Shown here in pieces: positions 35,701 through 46,306 of a stretch of DNA of 64,000 nucleotides. The notes under the pieces are model-generated. The model was not told the DNA's origin, did no database searches, and worked only from the letters and a program-made list of their open reading frames with translations. How positions within the stretch are numbered: position 1 is the first letter of the stretch; each line of letters opens with the position of its first letter. The position numbers and the translations under genes are program-made. Location of the stretch: assembly GCF_901000735.1 (NCBI RefSeq), contig NC_081550.1:2872669-2936668 (forward strand). Direction: 5' to 3'. The DNA comes from Corylus avellana (lineage: Eukaryota > Streptophyta > Magnoliopsida > Fagales > Betulaceae).

Positions 35701-37201
35701 TCTTGGTTGATTCTCCTTTGCTGGTGGCTCCTCAGTTTCTCTTGGTTGATTCTCATGATTCTTACCATTCCCTTCAATATCATTAGGTTTTTCTTCTGTC
35801 AGATTTCCATGGTGCACATCATCTTTAGCATGAGGATCTGGAGCCTGATTTGTTGCGACCTTATGACTGCCAATATCATCCTGACAACTATCTGATTTAT
35901 TCTTGTCCTCCTCCTCCTTCCCCTCCTCCTCCTCCTCCTCCTCTTCATCATCATCGCTACTAGAAGATTCAGAATCTGAGAACTTAATCTTCTTATTTAG
36001 AGGTTTATTTGGTAGCTCCGCAAGCTTCACATCTGAATCTTTCCCGTGGAGTAGCTCTTCATAAAACTGAGAGAAAAAACAGGAGAGTAATTTAACTCCA
36101 CCTCATAGATAAGAGGAAAATAAAGGTTCTCTATATGTTTTGTCAGACTTCATAGAAGACAGAGATCATATTTACATACTTCCATGCATGCACAACAATA
36201 CTACGAATTTTATAAGGATTCTATCTATGTTCTGTCAAACTTCATGCAAGACAAAAAATGAAAACCTGATAACAAAGGTTTGAAAATCAAGTGGGACTAG
36301 AAGGTATGCATAAGACACTTCTAATCACATCGACATAACCACAACAGCCATAGAAGGTGCAGAAAGCGGCAACAAATGCCCTCTATTTCCCACTGGACCG
36401 TGCATCAACATTTTGTTTGAATTGAATATGGAAGGTGTAGTTCATCAAACTGGAGAGGGAAAACAACCCAAAGAAAACATAAACAATGCTTCTTCTCTAA
36501 TTTGTTGCTGAAACAAAGCAAAAATCCTTGCTGTTTTTAAAAATAGGGACAATACCATGTACTTATTAAACTCTACAGTACAACCGCCAAAATTTCCCAA
36601 ATCTTCAACCTAATCAGGGAAAATTTTCCAATTTATTTTCTTTTCACTCTTATTACCAAACATCATTCTAATTCAATAACAAACTCTTCTCAATACTCAG
36701 GTGACAATAATGTAAGTTCATTAATGATACAAAAATAAAAATCGAACCCAGAAAAGAAGCATAGAGAAATAGAATTCAACAACAATAAACATACACCCAC
36801 CAAACAATTAAGCGAGATAAGATCAAATAACTCATTTAAATAAACTAAAATAAAACATATCATACACAACAATAAGAAATTAAAAAATCACACACACAGA
36901 GACAGAGAGACATACAGAATCAATAACGTTAATGGCTTCACGGGATGCCTGGCTTTCCCGGCCTCCATCGCACGTGATGAAGAACCCTTGTACTCCCGGG
37001 CGTAATGGGTACGCCCCCTTCTTCTTTACTGGCTTCTGGAACACAAAGAAAAATATTGTCATCAACCCATGTTAGCATAGACTACCTACTATATAATTCA
37101 TAGAGCAAGAGAAAGAGAGAGACGTTGTGGGGAAGATAGCGCTGCCTTCTCTTCTTGCTCTTGCCGGCGTTGTCGCCGCTCGATCTGTTCTCCGCACCCA
37201 T
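32792..37201 (-). CDS. THUMP-domain protein, TAN1/THUMPD1-like, copy A
   Basis: The yeast homologue Tan1 and human THUMPD1 are RNA-binding adaptors that present tRNA to the acetyltransferase Kre33/NAT10 for ac4C12 formation on tRNA-Ser/Leu. Exons in coding order: 37201-37124, 37035-36916, 36066-35524, 34606-34467, 34368-34248, 33709-33569, 32875-32792. All phases join, giving 408 residues. The start is basic (KSKKRRQRY), then the conserved RPGVQGFFITCDGGRESQA block. A long acidic and low-complexity insert (SDSESSSSDDDEEE) with three ENQPRET(E/K)EPPAK repeats follows. The THUMP domain is RRFFKLDSGCNGVVFIQ to IRA-type ILRMLPIEVACY, ending with FAVMFGARANSGIDRMKII and TVCLIGVVDKYKEFAKYNL. The last intron carries a SINE and intron 3 an L1 tail. 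The gene appears intact. It is probably one allele of the locus also seen as copy B. Confidence 0.92.
32992..33192 (-). mobile_element. SINE insertion, 201 bp, with 15-bp target duplication
   Basis: The insert is flanked by two exact copies of ACAATAGTATAATAG (32977-32991 and 33193-33207). The same site in copy B (38908-38922) has a single copy and no insert. It carries a T-run of about 21 at its left end, so it is a poly(A)-tailed element on the minus strand, starting ACCTCCTGGGCATGAGG. At about 180 bases plus tail, without a frame, it fits a SINE. The family is not recognised and I see no clean tRNA promoter boxes. Confidence 0.9.
34717..34797 (+). repeat. L1 3'-tail remnant in THUMP intron, copy A
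   Basis: AGGTGTCTCTCTTGTATACT, then GATTACTTAT and an A13 tail. It matches the shorter tails in CHLD introns. It lies in intron 3 of the gene and is also present in copy B, so it is older than the copy divergence. Confidence 0.6.
35639..35755. repeat. Three-unit 39-bp coding repeat, copy A
   Basis: Three tandem 39-base units (35639-35677, 35678-35716, 35717-35755) each encode the 13 residues ENQPRETEEPPAK on the minus strand, the middle one with K for E. Copy B has only two units. Confidence 0.95.
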
Positions 37202-38166
37202 GTTTCGAGACAGACACAGAGAGTAAGAGCAGCGCAGTAAAATAGCTCGAACGTGTACCGTACCGTTTGTTCAAAGCCTTTCAGTTCAAGGGTTCCATGA
37301 ACGAATCCATATAGCTTTTTTTGTTGTTGTTGTTGTTTTTTTTTTTGTTTTAAGTGCTTTTTTGTAGTTTAATATGAAGCTTTATAAGTTTTTAATTTTA
37401 CAATAATTAAATATGGACACAAATTTCTTCCAAACCGATACGAAAATATTCTCCAACCCATGTAAAATAGTACTAAGCGTCTTTTATTAATTTATACTAA
37501 ATTTAATGTGTCTTTTAAGACCGTGATACACAGCACACGGCTTGCTGTGCACGCCTTTGCAAAAAAATTTTAAAAAAAAAATTGCACACGGCGTGCGTGG
37601 CACGCCATGTTCTCTTTTACTTCACCCGTCTTTTAAATGTTTATAGATACTTAACACTATTTTACATAAGTTAAAGGATATTTTCGCTATACCAATTTGA
37701 ATGAAATTTTTGTCTATTAAATATAGGCTTATAGCTAGTTTTAAAGTTTTGGGTAACTAATAAATTTATCCGTACTCAATTTGCCGTGTAAAAAATAAAA
37801 AGTACGCGATTTTTTAGTTAAAACTTTTCCTTCTTTGGTCCTGTGATTTCATAGGTCTATCTTTTAAACAAAATCACAGAAAATATCTTATTTAACTGTA
37901 CGTTTGAAAAATAAATAAATAAATAACGATTTGAAAAATCACGGTTTCACATTAGCAGGAAAGGGATGTGTTTTTAAAAACAAAAATTTTAAAAATTGCA
38001 CCATTTTACAAATTTTACTAAACGCTTAAATACATCTTTAAAAAGTGCCTCTCTTTTTTAAATCGATTTTTTTTTTCAAACCACACACTTTAAAAGCACT
38101 AAATTAAACTAAGTTATAGTTTTTATTTTTTTTTAAAAAAAAAATTTAATGTCCGTACAATAGAAA

Positions 38167-38266
38167 NNNNNNNNNNNNNNNNNNNNNNNNNNNNNNNNNN
38201 NNNNNNNNNNNNNNNNNNNNNNNNNNNNNNNNNNNNNNNNNNNNNNNNNNNNNNNNNNNNNNNNNN
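38167..38266. other. Assembly gap of 100 Ns
   Basis: Exactly 100 undetermined bases, the conventional placeholder for an unsized scaffold gap. The sequences on its two sides are the two ends of the large direct repeat. Confidence 0.99.
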
Positions 38267-38722
38267 AAAGGAGAGAGTGAAAAGCTTTGTGTGAATATGG
38301 AAAAGGAGCAAAAGTCGAAATGGTTAATGCATGAACATTAGGAAGAGTTTGTCCAGCTTAAATTTGGATCGTTCGCTATTTTCAATAAAAATTATTCCTT
38401 TCATTAAGAATGGAAGAAAGTAAAATAAAATAATCTTAATATTAAAGTATACATATACTCTTAACACTTGGAATTCATGACTATTCTGAAAGACTATTAC
38501 ATTCCACCTTCTTCTATTTTCAATAAAAATTATTCTTTTTTTTTTTCTGATAAAATAGCCATCTTGCGTACCAAACGTGACCTAAGTAAGATTTTCATTA
38601 TGAAAGATCTCATTTCTCAACACAAGATCCTTTATGTTAAATATTCAATACCAAAACACTATGTTAACGCAGCATATCAAATGCCAACAACTCCCATTAC
38701 AAATCAAAACTTGACATGGCTG

Positions 38723-41700
38723 CTAGGGCTTGGGTGATGCAAGCTGCCTCAGGTTGTACTTGGCAAATTCCTTGTACTTGTCGACCACTCCAATCAAGCA
38801 CACAGTCTGACAATAAGAAACCAGAAAAAATATTAGATTTATCATATTCAAAAAAAGGTTTACTTAATAACAGACATCTAGCTACAAGTTCCTTTCACAA
38901 GTTACAAACAATAGTATAATAGTTTGTACAAGCATAACCGCTGGATCATTGGAAAAATTCAGGGTGCAGGAAAAATAAATAAAAGGAAAGATAAGACAAG
39001 CTAAAAACAGGAGTATCTCAATCCCTGCATGAAGGTTGAATCTGATGCAATGCAGCAGCTATTAGCAAAAGTAAAAGAATAATTACATAAGTCAAAATTC
39101 CAAAAGTACTCTGAAACTCATGCTGCTAGGGAATTTTTTTTATTTAGCATGGAACTGGGTCAAAAAAACAAGATTCAAACTCAACCCAATAAGAGGACAA
39201 AATTTGCAAAACATGGTGTAAAAGATGAGCAACAGGGAGAAATATTCAAGTTCTTCTTTAGCAAGAAAAAAGAATATTCTTACCTTGACAACTTCAACTA
39301 TAATGGTTTTATCAGGATTGTTAAGATCAACTTTATGCGGTCCAGGAACAGATTTTGCAACTGCATTTATGATCTTCATCCTGTCAATACCACTATTTGC
39401 ACGGGCTCCAAACATTACTGCAAACTGCATAGAAGATTAGAAAAGTTACACTCCATCTCCATACATACGATAGGATTTCAGCTTGTGGTGTGTCAGTGTA
39501 TGCTGAAGCCAATGATTTTTCACTTGTTTTCTAGTGCTTATTTATTTGATCTGCCAATGATTGTTCAATTTTTTCCTAGTGCTTATTTATTTGATCTGAG
39601 ATCTGTTATTGATCTTTTTTTTTCTTTTTTTCCCATAGTTTATTCTAAGTTCAAAGTCAAGACATATAAAAACCAACTTGCATCATTAATGACAAGCACT
39701 AGAAAACAAGTGAAAAATCATTGGACCTCTGAGGAGTTTATTCTATTATTCCTGGTTGTAGAAAGATTTATCTTGGCTACATTTAGGAAGTAAAACACTG
39801 TTCATGAAAAGATATAGTTGAAAATTTTGGTTAACTCTCTTGCATATAATTCCAACAAGGTATTTTATTGGAAAATTATAACTTAGGCAGCATTAGAAAC
39901 ATTTAGACTCTGCTTATCAGCAAAAGTAAGATAAGGAATGGCAACATTGATTAATAGTACTACCTTTTGTGGGTTTTGAGTATCCACTGGAAAATGTTGT
40001 TCCACAAGAGGTTTGATTGCTCTTGAAATTTCCTCCTCTGAAGTATAGCATGCCACTTCAATAGGTAACATTCTTAAGATGAACCTATATTAGACAACAA
40101 ACATGTTATCTTGCCAGCACCAATATGACATTTCTTCTGTCCATGTGCTTTGTATAATTTAACTGAAAAGCAATGAATGAACCTTGACATATGTTTTCTT
40201 GTTGATGCAGCAGATGTCATCATGTGCTGCACGATATTTGTGGGTCCAGGGTCTCCATCTCTCTTCCGCATTTGAATAAAGACAACACCATTACAACCCG
40301 AATCAAGCTTGAAAAAGCGCCTCTGTATAACAATAATCGTCAATGCAAGAGAAAACACAAGCCCTTTGGGTTACAACAAAATGAAGAAAACTAATATGCC
40401 ACCAACAGCAAGAGCAATTGTCTTTCTAGATAGGTGTCTCTCTTGTATACTTCTTGTTTACCTAGGTTGTCCTTTTTTAACGATATTTCGATTACTTATA
40501 AAAAAAAAAAAATTGGTTGATAGTAATCTAATTACCTCAGTGACAGAATCTCATTTGGGTCCACCAAAATAGATACGAAAGACACAGAATCGATAATAAT
40601 GATTTATTGCATATATCAGAAACATTGTAAGTACATGAAACTATCGAAAAAATCTTCAATTTCTCAGGACAATGTACATAAGATTCAAAATTCAGCTCAT
40701 CAAAATGATCCATTTAGAAATGAGATGGAAATGTGAACCAACTCTAAAATAAACTTTTAAGAATACAATCTGGCACAAAATTGAAACTTTTAATCAAGAC
40801 AGACTGGACACTACATGCAAGAGATTGAAACTGATAGTAGAATACTTTACCAAATCTGCACTCACAGAAGAAATGACAATGAATGGGCAACTGAAAATTA
40901 TTAGCATAGCCTATGTACATATATTTATTACCAGTGTATAATCTTTGAATCATAAAAACCTCTAGCATGAGCCACCACAATGCAGAGCCAGAGGAGAGAT
41001 AAGAGCACGTGAACAAAACTTAATAAAACAATAATCTAAAGAGCAATAATTAGAAGAAGGGCCAGGAAAATGACTAAGCAGAACAAAAATCATTCAGAAA
41101 TAGAAATTGAAAAATATAAGCTAAAGAAAAATTCTAGACATATTCAGGTTTGGCCATGGAATCAGATATATTCAAAAATAAAATTAAGTCAGATCAAAAT
41201 AAATCAAGTAACAAAGTTTGGCAGCTCTTGCTAACTCACCTTGCTCTTATCTCCCAATTCTTCGAGTTCAGCCTCAATTAGTTTATCAATAGACTTCTCC
41301 TCCACTTTTTCATGGATCACACATTTCAATGCTTCTGTTCCTAGACATTGTTTCTTTGCTGGTGGCTCCTCAGTTTCTCTTGGTTGATTCTCCTTTGCTG
41401 GTGGCTCCTCAGTTTCTCTGGGTTGATTCTCATGATTCTTACCATTCCCTTCAATATCATTAGGTTTTTCTTCTGTCAGATTTCCATGGTGCACATCATC
41501 TTTCGCATGAGGATGTGGAGCCTGATTTGTTGCGACCTTATGACTGCCAATATCATCCTGACAACTATCTGATTTATTCTTGCCCTCCTCCTCCTCCTCC
41601 TCTTCATCATCATCGCTACTAGAAGATTCAGAATCTGAGAACTTAATCTTCTTATTTAGAGGTTTATTTGGTAGCTCCGCAAGCTTCACATCTGAATCTT

Positions 41701-42865
41701 TCCCGTGGAGTAGCTCTTCATAAAACTGAGAGAAAAAACAGGAGAGTAATTTAACTCCACCTCATAGATAAGAGGAAAATAAAGGTTCTCTATATGTTTT
41801 GTCAGACTTCATAGAAGACAGAGATCATATTTACATACTTCCATGCATGCACAACAATACTACGAATTTTATAAGGGTTCTATCTATGTTCTGTCAAACT
41901 TCATGCAAAAGACAAAAAATGAAAACCAGATAACAAAGGTTTGAAAATCAAGTGGGACTAGAAGGTATGCATAAGACACTTATAATCACATCGACATAAC
42001 CACAACAGCCATAGAAGGTGCAGAAAGCGGCAACAAATGCCCTCTAGTTCCCACTGGACCGTGCATCAACATTTTGTTTGAATTGAATATGGAAGGTGTA
42101 GTTCATCAAACTGGAGAGGGAAAACAACCCAAAGAAAACATAAACAATGCTTCTTCTCTAATTTGTTGCTGAAACAAAGCAAAAATCCTTGCTGTTTTTA
42201 AAAATAGCGACAATACCATGTACTTATTAAACTCTACAGTACAACCGCCAAAATTTCCCAAATCTTCAACCTAATCAGGGAAAATTTTCCAATGTATTTT
42301 CTTTTCACTCTTATTACCAAACATCATTCTAATTCAATAACAAACTCTTCTCAATACTCAGGTGACAATAATGTAAGTTCATTAATGATACAAAAATAAA
42401 AATCGAACCCAGAAAAGAAGCATAGAGAAATAGAATTCAACAACAATAAACATACACCCACCAAACAATTAAGCGAGATAAGATCAAATAACTCATTTAA
42501 ATAAACTAAAATAAAACATATCATACACAACAATAAGAAATTAAAAAATCACACACACACAGACAGAGAGAGACATACAGAATCAATAACGTTAATGGCT
42601 TCACGGGATGCCTGGCTTTCCCGGCCTCCATCGCACGTGATGAAGAACCCTTGTACTCCCGGGCGTAATGGGTACGCCCCCTTCTTCTTTACTGGCTTCT
42701 GGAACACAAAGAAAAATATTGTCATCAACCCATGTTAGACATAGACTACCTACTATATAATTCATAGAGCAAGAGAAAGAGAGAGACGTTGTGGGGAAGA
42801 TAGCGCTGCCTTCTCTTCTTGCCCTTGCCGGCGTTGTCGCCGCTCGATCTGTTCTCCGCACCCAT
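38723..42865 (-). CDS. THUMP-domain protein, TAN1/THUMPD1-like, copy B
   Basis: Same gene as copy A. Exons in coding order: 42865-42788, 42698-42579, 41725-41240, 40322-40183, 40084-39964, 39424-39284, 38806-38723. The phases join to 389 residues. It is 19 residues shorter than copy A: one 13-residue ENQPRET repeat is absent, and the acidic tract lacks six residues (GKNKSDS instead of GKEEEDKNKSDS, plus one E). A Gly/Glu difference is seen in KQCLGT(G/E)ALK. All catalytic-neighbour and THUMP blocks are unchanged, and all splice sites are intact. Two intact, nearly identical genes would mean either a very recent tandem duplication or two haplotypes of one locus. The gap evidence favours haplotypes. 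Confidence 0.9.
40431..40513 (+). repeat. L1 3'-tail remnant in THUMP intron, copy B
   Basis: This is the counterpart of 34717-34797, same position in intron 3 and nearly the same sequence. Confidence 0.6.
41355..41432. repeat. Two-unit 39-bp coding repeat, copy B
   Basis: Two units (41355-41393 and 41394-41432) of the same 39-base coding repeat that has three units in copy A. Confidence 0.95.
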
Positions 42866-43241
42866 GTTTCGAGACAGACACAGAGAGTGAGAGTAGCGCA
42901 GTAAATAGCTCGAACGTGTACCGTACCGTTTGTTCAGAGCCTTTCAGTTCGAGGGTTCCATGAACGAATCCATATAGCTTTTTTTTTGTTGTTTTTTTTT
43001 TTTTTTTTAAGTGCTTTTTTGTAGTTTAATATGAAGCTTTATAAGTTTTTAATTTTACAATAATTAAATAATGGACACAAATTTCCTCTAAACCAATACG
43101 AAAATATTCTCCAACTCATGTAAAATAGTACCAAGTGTCTTTTACTAATTTAGACTAAATTTAATGTGTCTTTTAAGGACCGTGATACACAGCACACGGC
43201 GGCATCTGCAAAAAAAAATTATAAAAATATATATATTTTTT

Positions 43242-43270
43242 GCACACGGCGTGCATGGCACGCCGTGTGC
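43242..43270. repeat. Perfect GC-rich 29-base palindrome
   Basis: GCACACGGCGTGC (43242-43254) and GCACGCCGTGTGC (43258-43270) are exact inverse complements around ATG, in otherwise AT-rich DNA upstream of THUMP copy B. The matching site in copy A (37584-37612) has mismatches. Confidence 0.9.
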
Positions 43271-43829
43271 TCTTTTACTTGACCCGTCTTTTAAATGTTT
43301 ATAAATACTTAACACTATTTTACATTAAGTTAAAAGATATTTCCGCCATACCAATTTGGATGAAATTTCTATATATTAAATATAGGCTTATAGCTAGTTT
43401 TAAAGTTTTGGGTAACTAATAAATTTATCCGTACTCAATTTGCCGTGTAAAAAATAAAAAGTATGCGATTTTTTAGTTAAAACTTTTCCTTCTTTGGTCC
43501 TGTGATTTCATAGGTCATCTTTTAAACAAAATCACAGAAAATATTTTATTTAACTGTATGTTTGAAAAATAAATAAATAAATAACGATTTGAAAAATCAC
43601 GGTTTCACATTAGCAGGAAAGGGATGTGTTTTTAAAAACATAAATTTTTCAAATTTTAAAAATTGCACCATTTTACAAATTTTACTAAACGCTTAAATAC
43701 ATCTTTAAAAAGTGCCTCTTTTTTTTAAATCGATTTTTTTTTTTCAAACCACACGCTTGAAAAGCACTAAATTAAACTAAGTTTTAAAATTTAAAAAAAA
43801 AAAAAATTAATGTCCGTACAATAGGAAAG

Positions 43830-43897
43830 AGATTCGAACTAGTGATCTCCGCTTTATAAGATGTAAATCGTCATTCCCAACCAATTGAACTCAAAAA
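43830..43897 (-). repeat. tRNA-derived SINE-like sequence
   Basis: The minus strand reads like a degenerate tRNA. GAGTTCAATTGGTTGGGAA resembles the D-arm with the A box. CTTATAAAG resembles an anticodon loop, and CACTAGTTCGAATCTC is a T-arm with a B-box-like GTTCGAATC. Acceptor-stem pairing is not seen, so it is not a working tRNA. A partial copy lies at 49060-49106. Confidence 0.5.
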
Positions 43898-44129
43898 TGA
43901 AATAATCATGATATTTTCTCTTCTCCAGAGACTCGCTTAGGGTTTGTGGAGGTAGAGTTAAAATCTTGAACCCTTTGGGGAGAGTACACACAGATTGTGT
44001 AGGGCTGTCGGTGTGACTGTGGTGGAAAGATCAAGCAGAGGGAGAGGCAATATGGCGGAAGAGTTAATGAAACAATGGGGGAAATTTACTTTGAGAGAGG
44101 ATGAGACCTCGGGAATTGTGATTAAGGAA

Positions 44130-44371
44130 TGTAGAAAAAGACAACAGAAAAATAATTGTAGAGAATAAATTTGTATTTCTGATGTGTGTTCAATTGTACA
44201 ATATAATGGCCTATTTATAGTTGAATGAGGCCCTAAAAGAAAGGAAATACAATAATTACAAAATCATATAAAATCAATATATTTACAATAATGAATACGG
44301 TATCAAATATTTTCGTAATATATTGAGAATATTACGGGAATATAATATTGCGAAAATATAATATTCTAACA
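44130..44371 (-). mobile_element. 3' LTR of a Ty1-copia element (242 bp)
   Basis: On the minus strand it starts TGTTAGAATATTATATTTTC directly after a polypurine tract (GAGGGGGA, within 44372-44385) and ends TTTTTCTACA, giving TGT...ACA ends. AGGAA at 44125-44129 would be one side of the 5-bp target duplication. No partner LTR is found in the window. Confidence 0.75.
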
Positions 44372-44377
44372 TCCCCC

Positions 44378-46103
44378 TCAAACTCTAGGAGGCGAAGCCA
44401 ACTTGATTTTGGTGATAAGATTATTGAGTCGTCCTGGTGGATGAGATTTAGTAAAGATGTCAGCCAATTGATCTGCAGAGATGACAGAATGAAGATGTAA
44501 AATACTATGCTGAAGATGATGGCGGATGAAATGACAATCAATCTCGATATGTTTTGTGTGCTCATGGAAAACATCATTATGAGCAATCTGTATGGCATTC
44601 CGATTGTCACAATAAATAGGAGAACTAGTGGACTGAGAAACACCCATGTCGGACAAAAGCCATTCTAACCAGAGAAGTTCAGATGTAGCGTCAGCAAGAG
44701 CACGATACTCAGCTTCAGTACTATATCGAGCAACAACAAATTGTTTCTTACTGCACCATGAAATTAAAGAAGTTTCAAGTAAAAAACAATATCCAGTGGT
44801 AGAGCGACGATCCGTAGGATCACCAGCCCAATCAGCATTAGAGTAGGCTCGGAGCTCAAGAGATGAATGAGAAGAGAAGTGAAGACCATGAAACATAGTT
44901 CCCTTGACATAGCTAAAATACGAAGAACAGCAGCATAATGAGTAGATCGGGGTGCACTCATAAATTGACTCACCAGATGAATAGCATAGACAATATTAGG
45001 CCGTGTAACAGTAAGATAAATGAGACTACCTATTAGCTGCCTGTAGAGAGTAGCATCTGATGAAGGCTCACCATCCGTGGCTAGAAGTTTGACATTGGTC
45101 TCAAAGGGGCTGCTCACTGTTTTACTGTCTGTCAGACCTACTCGGGAAAGTAGATCATATGCATATTTGGCTTGAGAGAGATAATAATCATCATTACTCG
45201 AGGTAACCTCAAGACCAAGGAAGTAGCTAAGTGTACCCAGGTCTTTCATTTCAAAATTTTGGCTAAGGAAGGATTGAAGAGCACGGATGCCTGAAATGTC
45301 ATCACCAATAATAATCATATCATCTACATAAAGAAGAATAAGGATAGTAGAATTATCAGTAGTCCGAAGAAAGAGAGCTGAGTCATAAGAACTAGAAACA
45401 AAGCCTTATTGAGCCACCATAGAACTGAACTTGGCAAACCAGGCACGAGGAGCCTGCTTGAAACCATAAAGTGCCCGACGGAGTCTGCCAACTTTGTGTG
45501 GAGGATGGTGATAGCTAGGTGGAGGGTGCATATAGACTTCTTCTGTAAGATCACCATTGATGAATGCATTTTTAACATCCATCTGAAATAACTGCCAATG
45601 ATGAACAACAACAACTACAAGTAAGGATCTAACAGAGGTCAGTCTAGCAACAGGAGCAAAAGTCTCCTCATAGTCAATGCCATACTCCTGAGTAAATCCT
45701 TTTGCAACAAGACGAGCCTTATAGCGTTCCACAGATCCATCTGCATGAGTTTTAATTTTATAAACCCACTTACATCCCACTGCAAACTTCCCAGGAGGCA
45801 AATCCACCAAGTCCCATGTATGGGTTTTAAAGAGGGCATCTAGTTCATCAGACATAGCTTTCTGCCAAAGAGGGTCAGCACTAGCCTCACGATAAGAGTG
45901 AGATTCGTGAAGAGTAACAAGAACAGAAAAACAATAATAATCATGGAGATGGGCAGGTGGTGCTCTTACCTTATCGGAGCGACAAGGTTCATGAGAAGGC
46001 TCAGGAGTGTGTGATGCAGCAGGAGGATCCGTAGTCGAATCAAGCAAATTAGAAACAGCCGTAGAAGGTTCATCCAATGAGCTTGAGTTATCTGCAGATG
46101 ATT
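44378..46103 (-). pseudogene. Ty1-copia polyprotein remnant (RT and RNase H)
   Basis: Three minus-strand blocks read as the pol end of a copia polyprotein. 46103-45406 has the RT start (WVYKIKTHADGSVERYKARL, VKNAFINGDL, ALYGFKQAPRAW). 45369-44890 includes the catalytic YVDDM and the LVSQFMSAPR region. 44896-44378 is RNase H (YSNADWAGD, STEAEYRAL, SHPPGRLNN). An in-frame stop lies near 45405 and a frameshift near 44900, so it is dead. Gag, protease and integrase should lie to the right, but the second N gap cuts the element there. It is a plant retrotransposon, not a host gene. Confidence 0.85.
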
Positions 46104-46203
46104 NNNNNNNNNNNNNNNNNNNNNNNNNNNNNNNNNNNNNNNNNNNNNNNNNNNNNNNNNNNNNNNNNNNNNNNNNNNNNNNNNNNNNNNNNNNNNNNNN
46201 NNN
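46104..46203. other. Second assembly gap of 100 Ns
   Basis: Exactly 100 undetermined bases. They interrupt the copia polyprotein, so any frame read across them is artificial. Confidence 0.99.
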
Positions 46204-46306
46204 TGGACCATAAGCAAACCAGTCCTCTAAATCTTGGGCAAAAGCCAAGAAAATGGCTGTATAAAGCGGCTTAAGTACCAAATTAGAGGGCACGGGCATA
46301 GGCATA
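46204..46306 (-). repeat. Repeat with a conserved short frame, copy 2
   Basis: This is the counterpart of 15119-15221 and starts at the gap edge. The minus frame reads [15 protein letters not shown], then [10 protein letters not shown] and AYGP. It appears joined to the copia frame only because the Ns are read through. Confidence 0.55.

Larger units (their letters stand above)
32336..38166. repeat. Large direct repeat, copy A (THUMP locus)
   Basis: This 5.83-kb block is nearly identical to 38267-43825. Its right edge is the 100-N gap, and its left edge corresponds to the first base after that gap. It differs from copy B mainly by a 201-bp SINE plus its 15-bp target duplication, a 39-bp coding repeat, an acidic-tract indel and scattered single bases. 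See the assembly finding. Confidence 0.95.
38267..43825. repeat. Large direct repeat, copy B (THUMP locus)
   Basis: This 5.56-kb block is collinear with 32336-38166. It starts at the first base after the gap and continues into unique sequence on its right. It lacks the SINE, has two instead of three 39-bp units, and has a perfect 29-base palindrome at 43242-43270 that is broken in copy A. Confidence 0.95.

Noticed and set aside
35639..35755. Three evenly spaced identical units, CRISPR-like at first sight
   Set aside because: The units are directly tandem without spacers and encode a peptide repeat in a plant gene.
35632..35895. Plus-strand frame with repeated CWWLLSFSWLIL
   Set aside because: It is the antisense translation of the 39-bp coding repeat in the THUMP gene.
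43830..43897. A functional tRNA gene
   Set aside because: The acceptor stem does not pair and the arms are degenerate. A partial copy with the same flank exists at 49060-49106, which fits a SINE.
45406..46305. A 299-codon frame seeming to fuse the copia polyprotein to an N-terminal MPMPVPSNL peptide
   Set aside because: The frame runs through 100 Ns, so the fusion is an artefact of reading across a gap.
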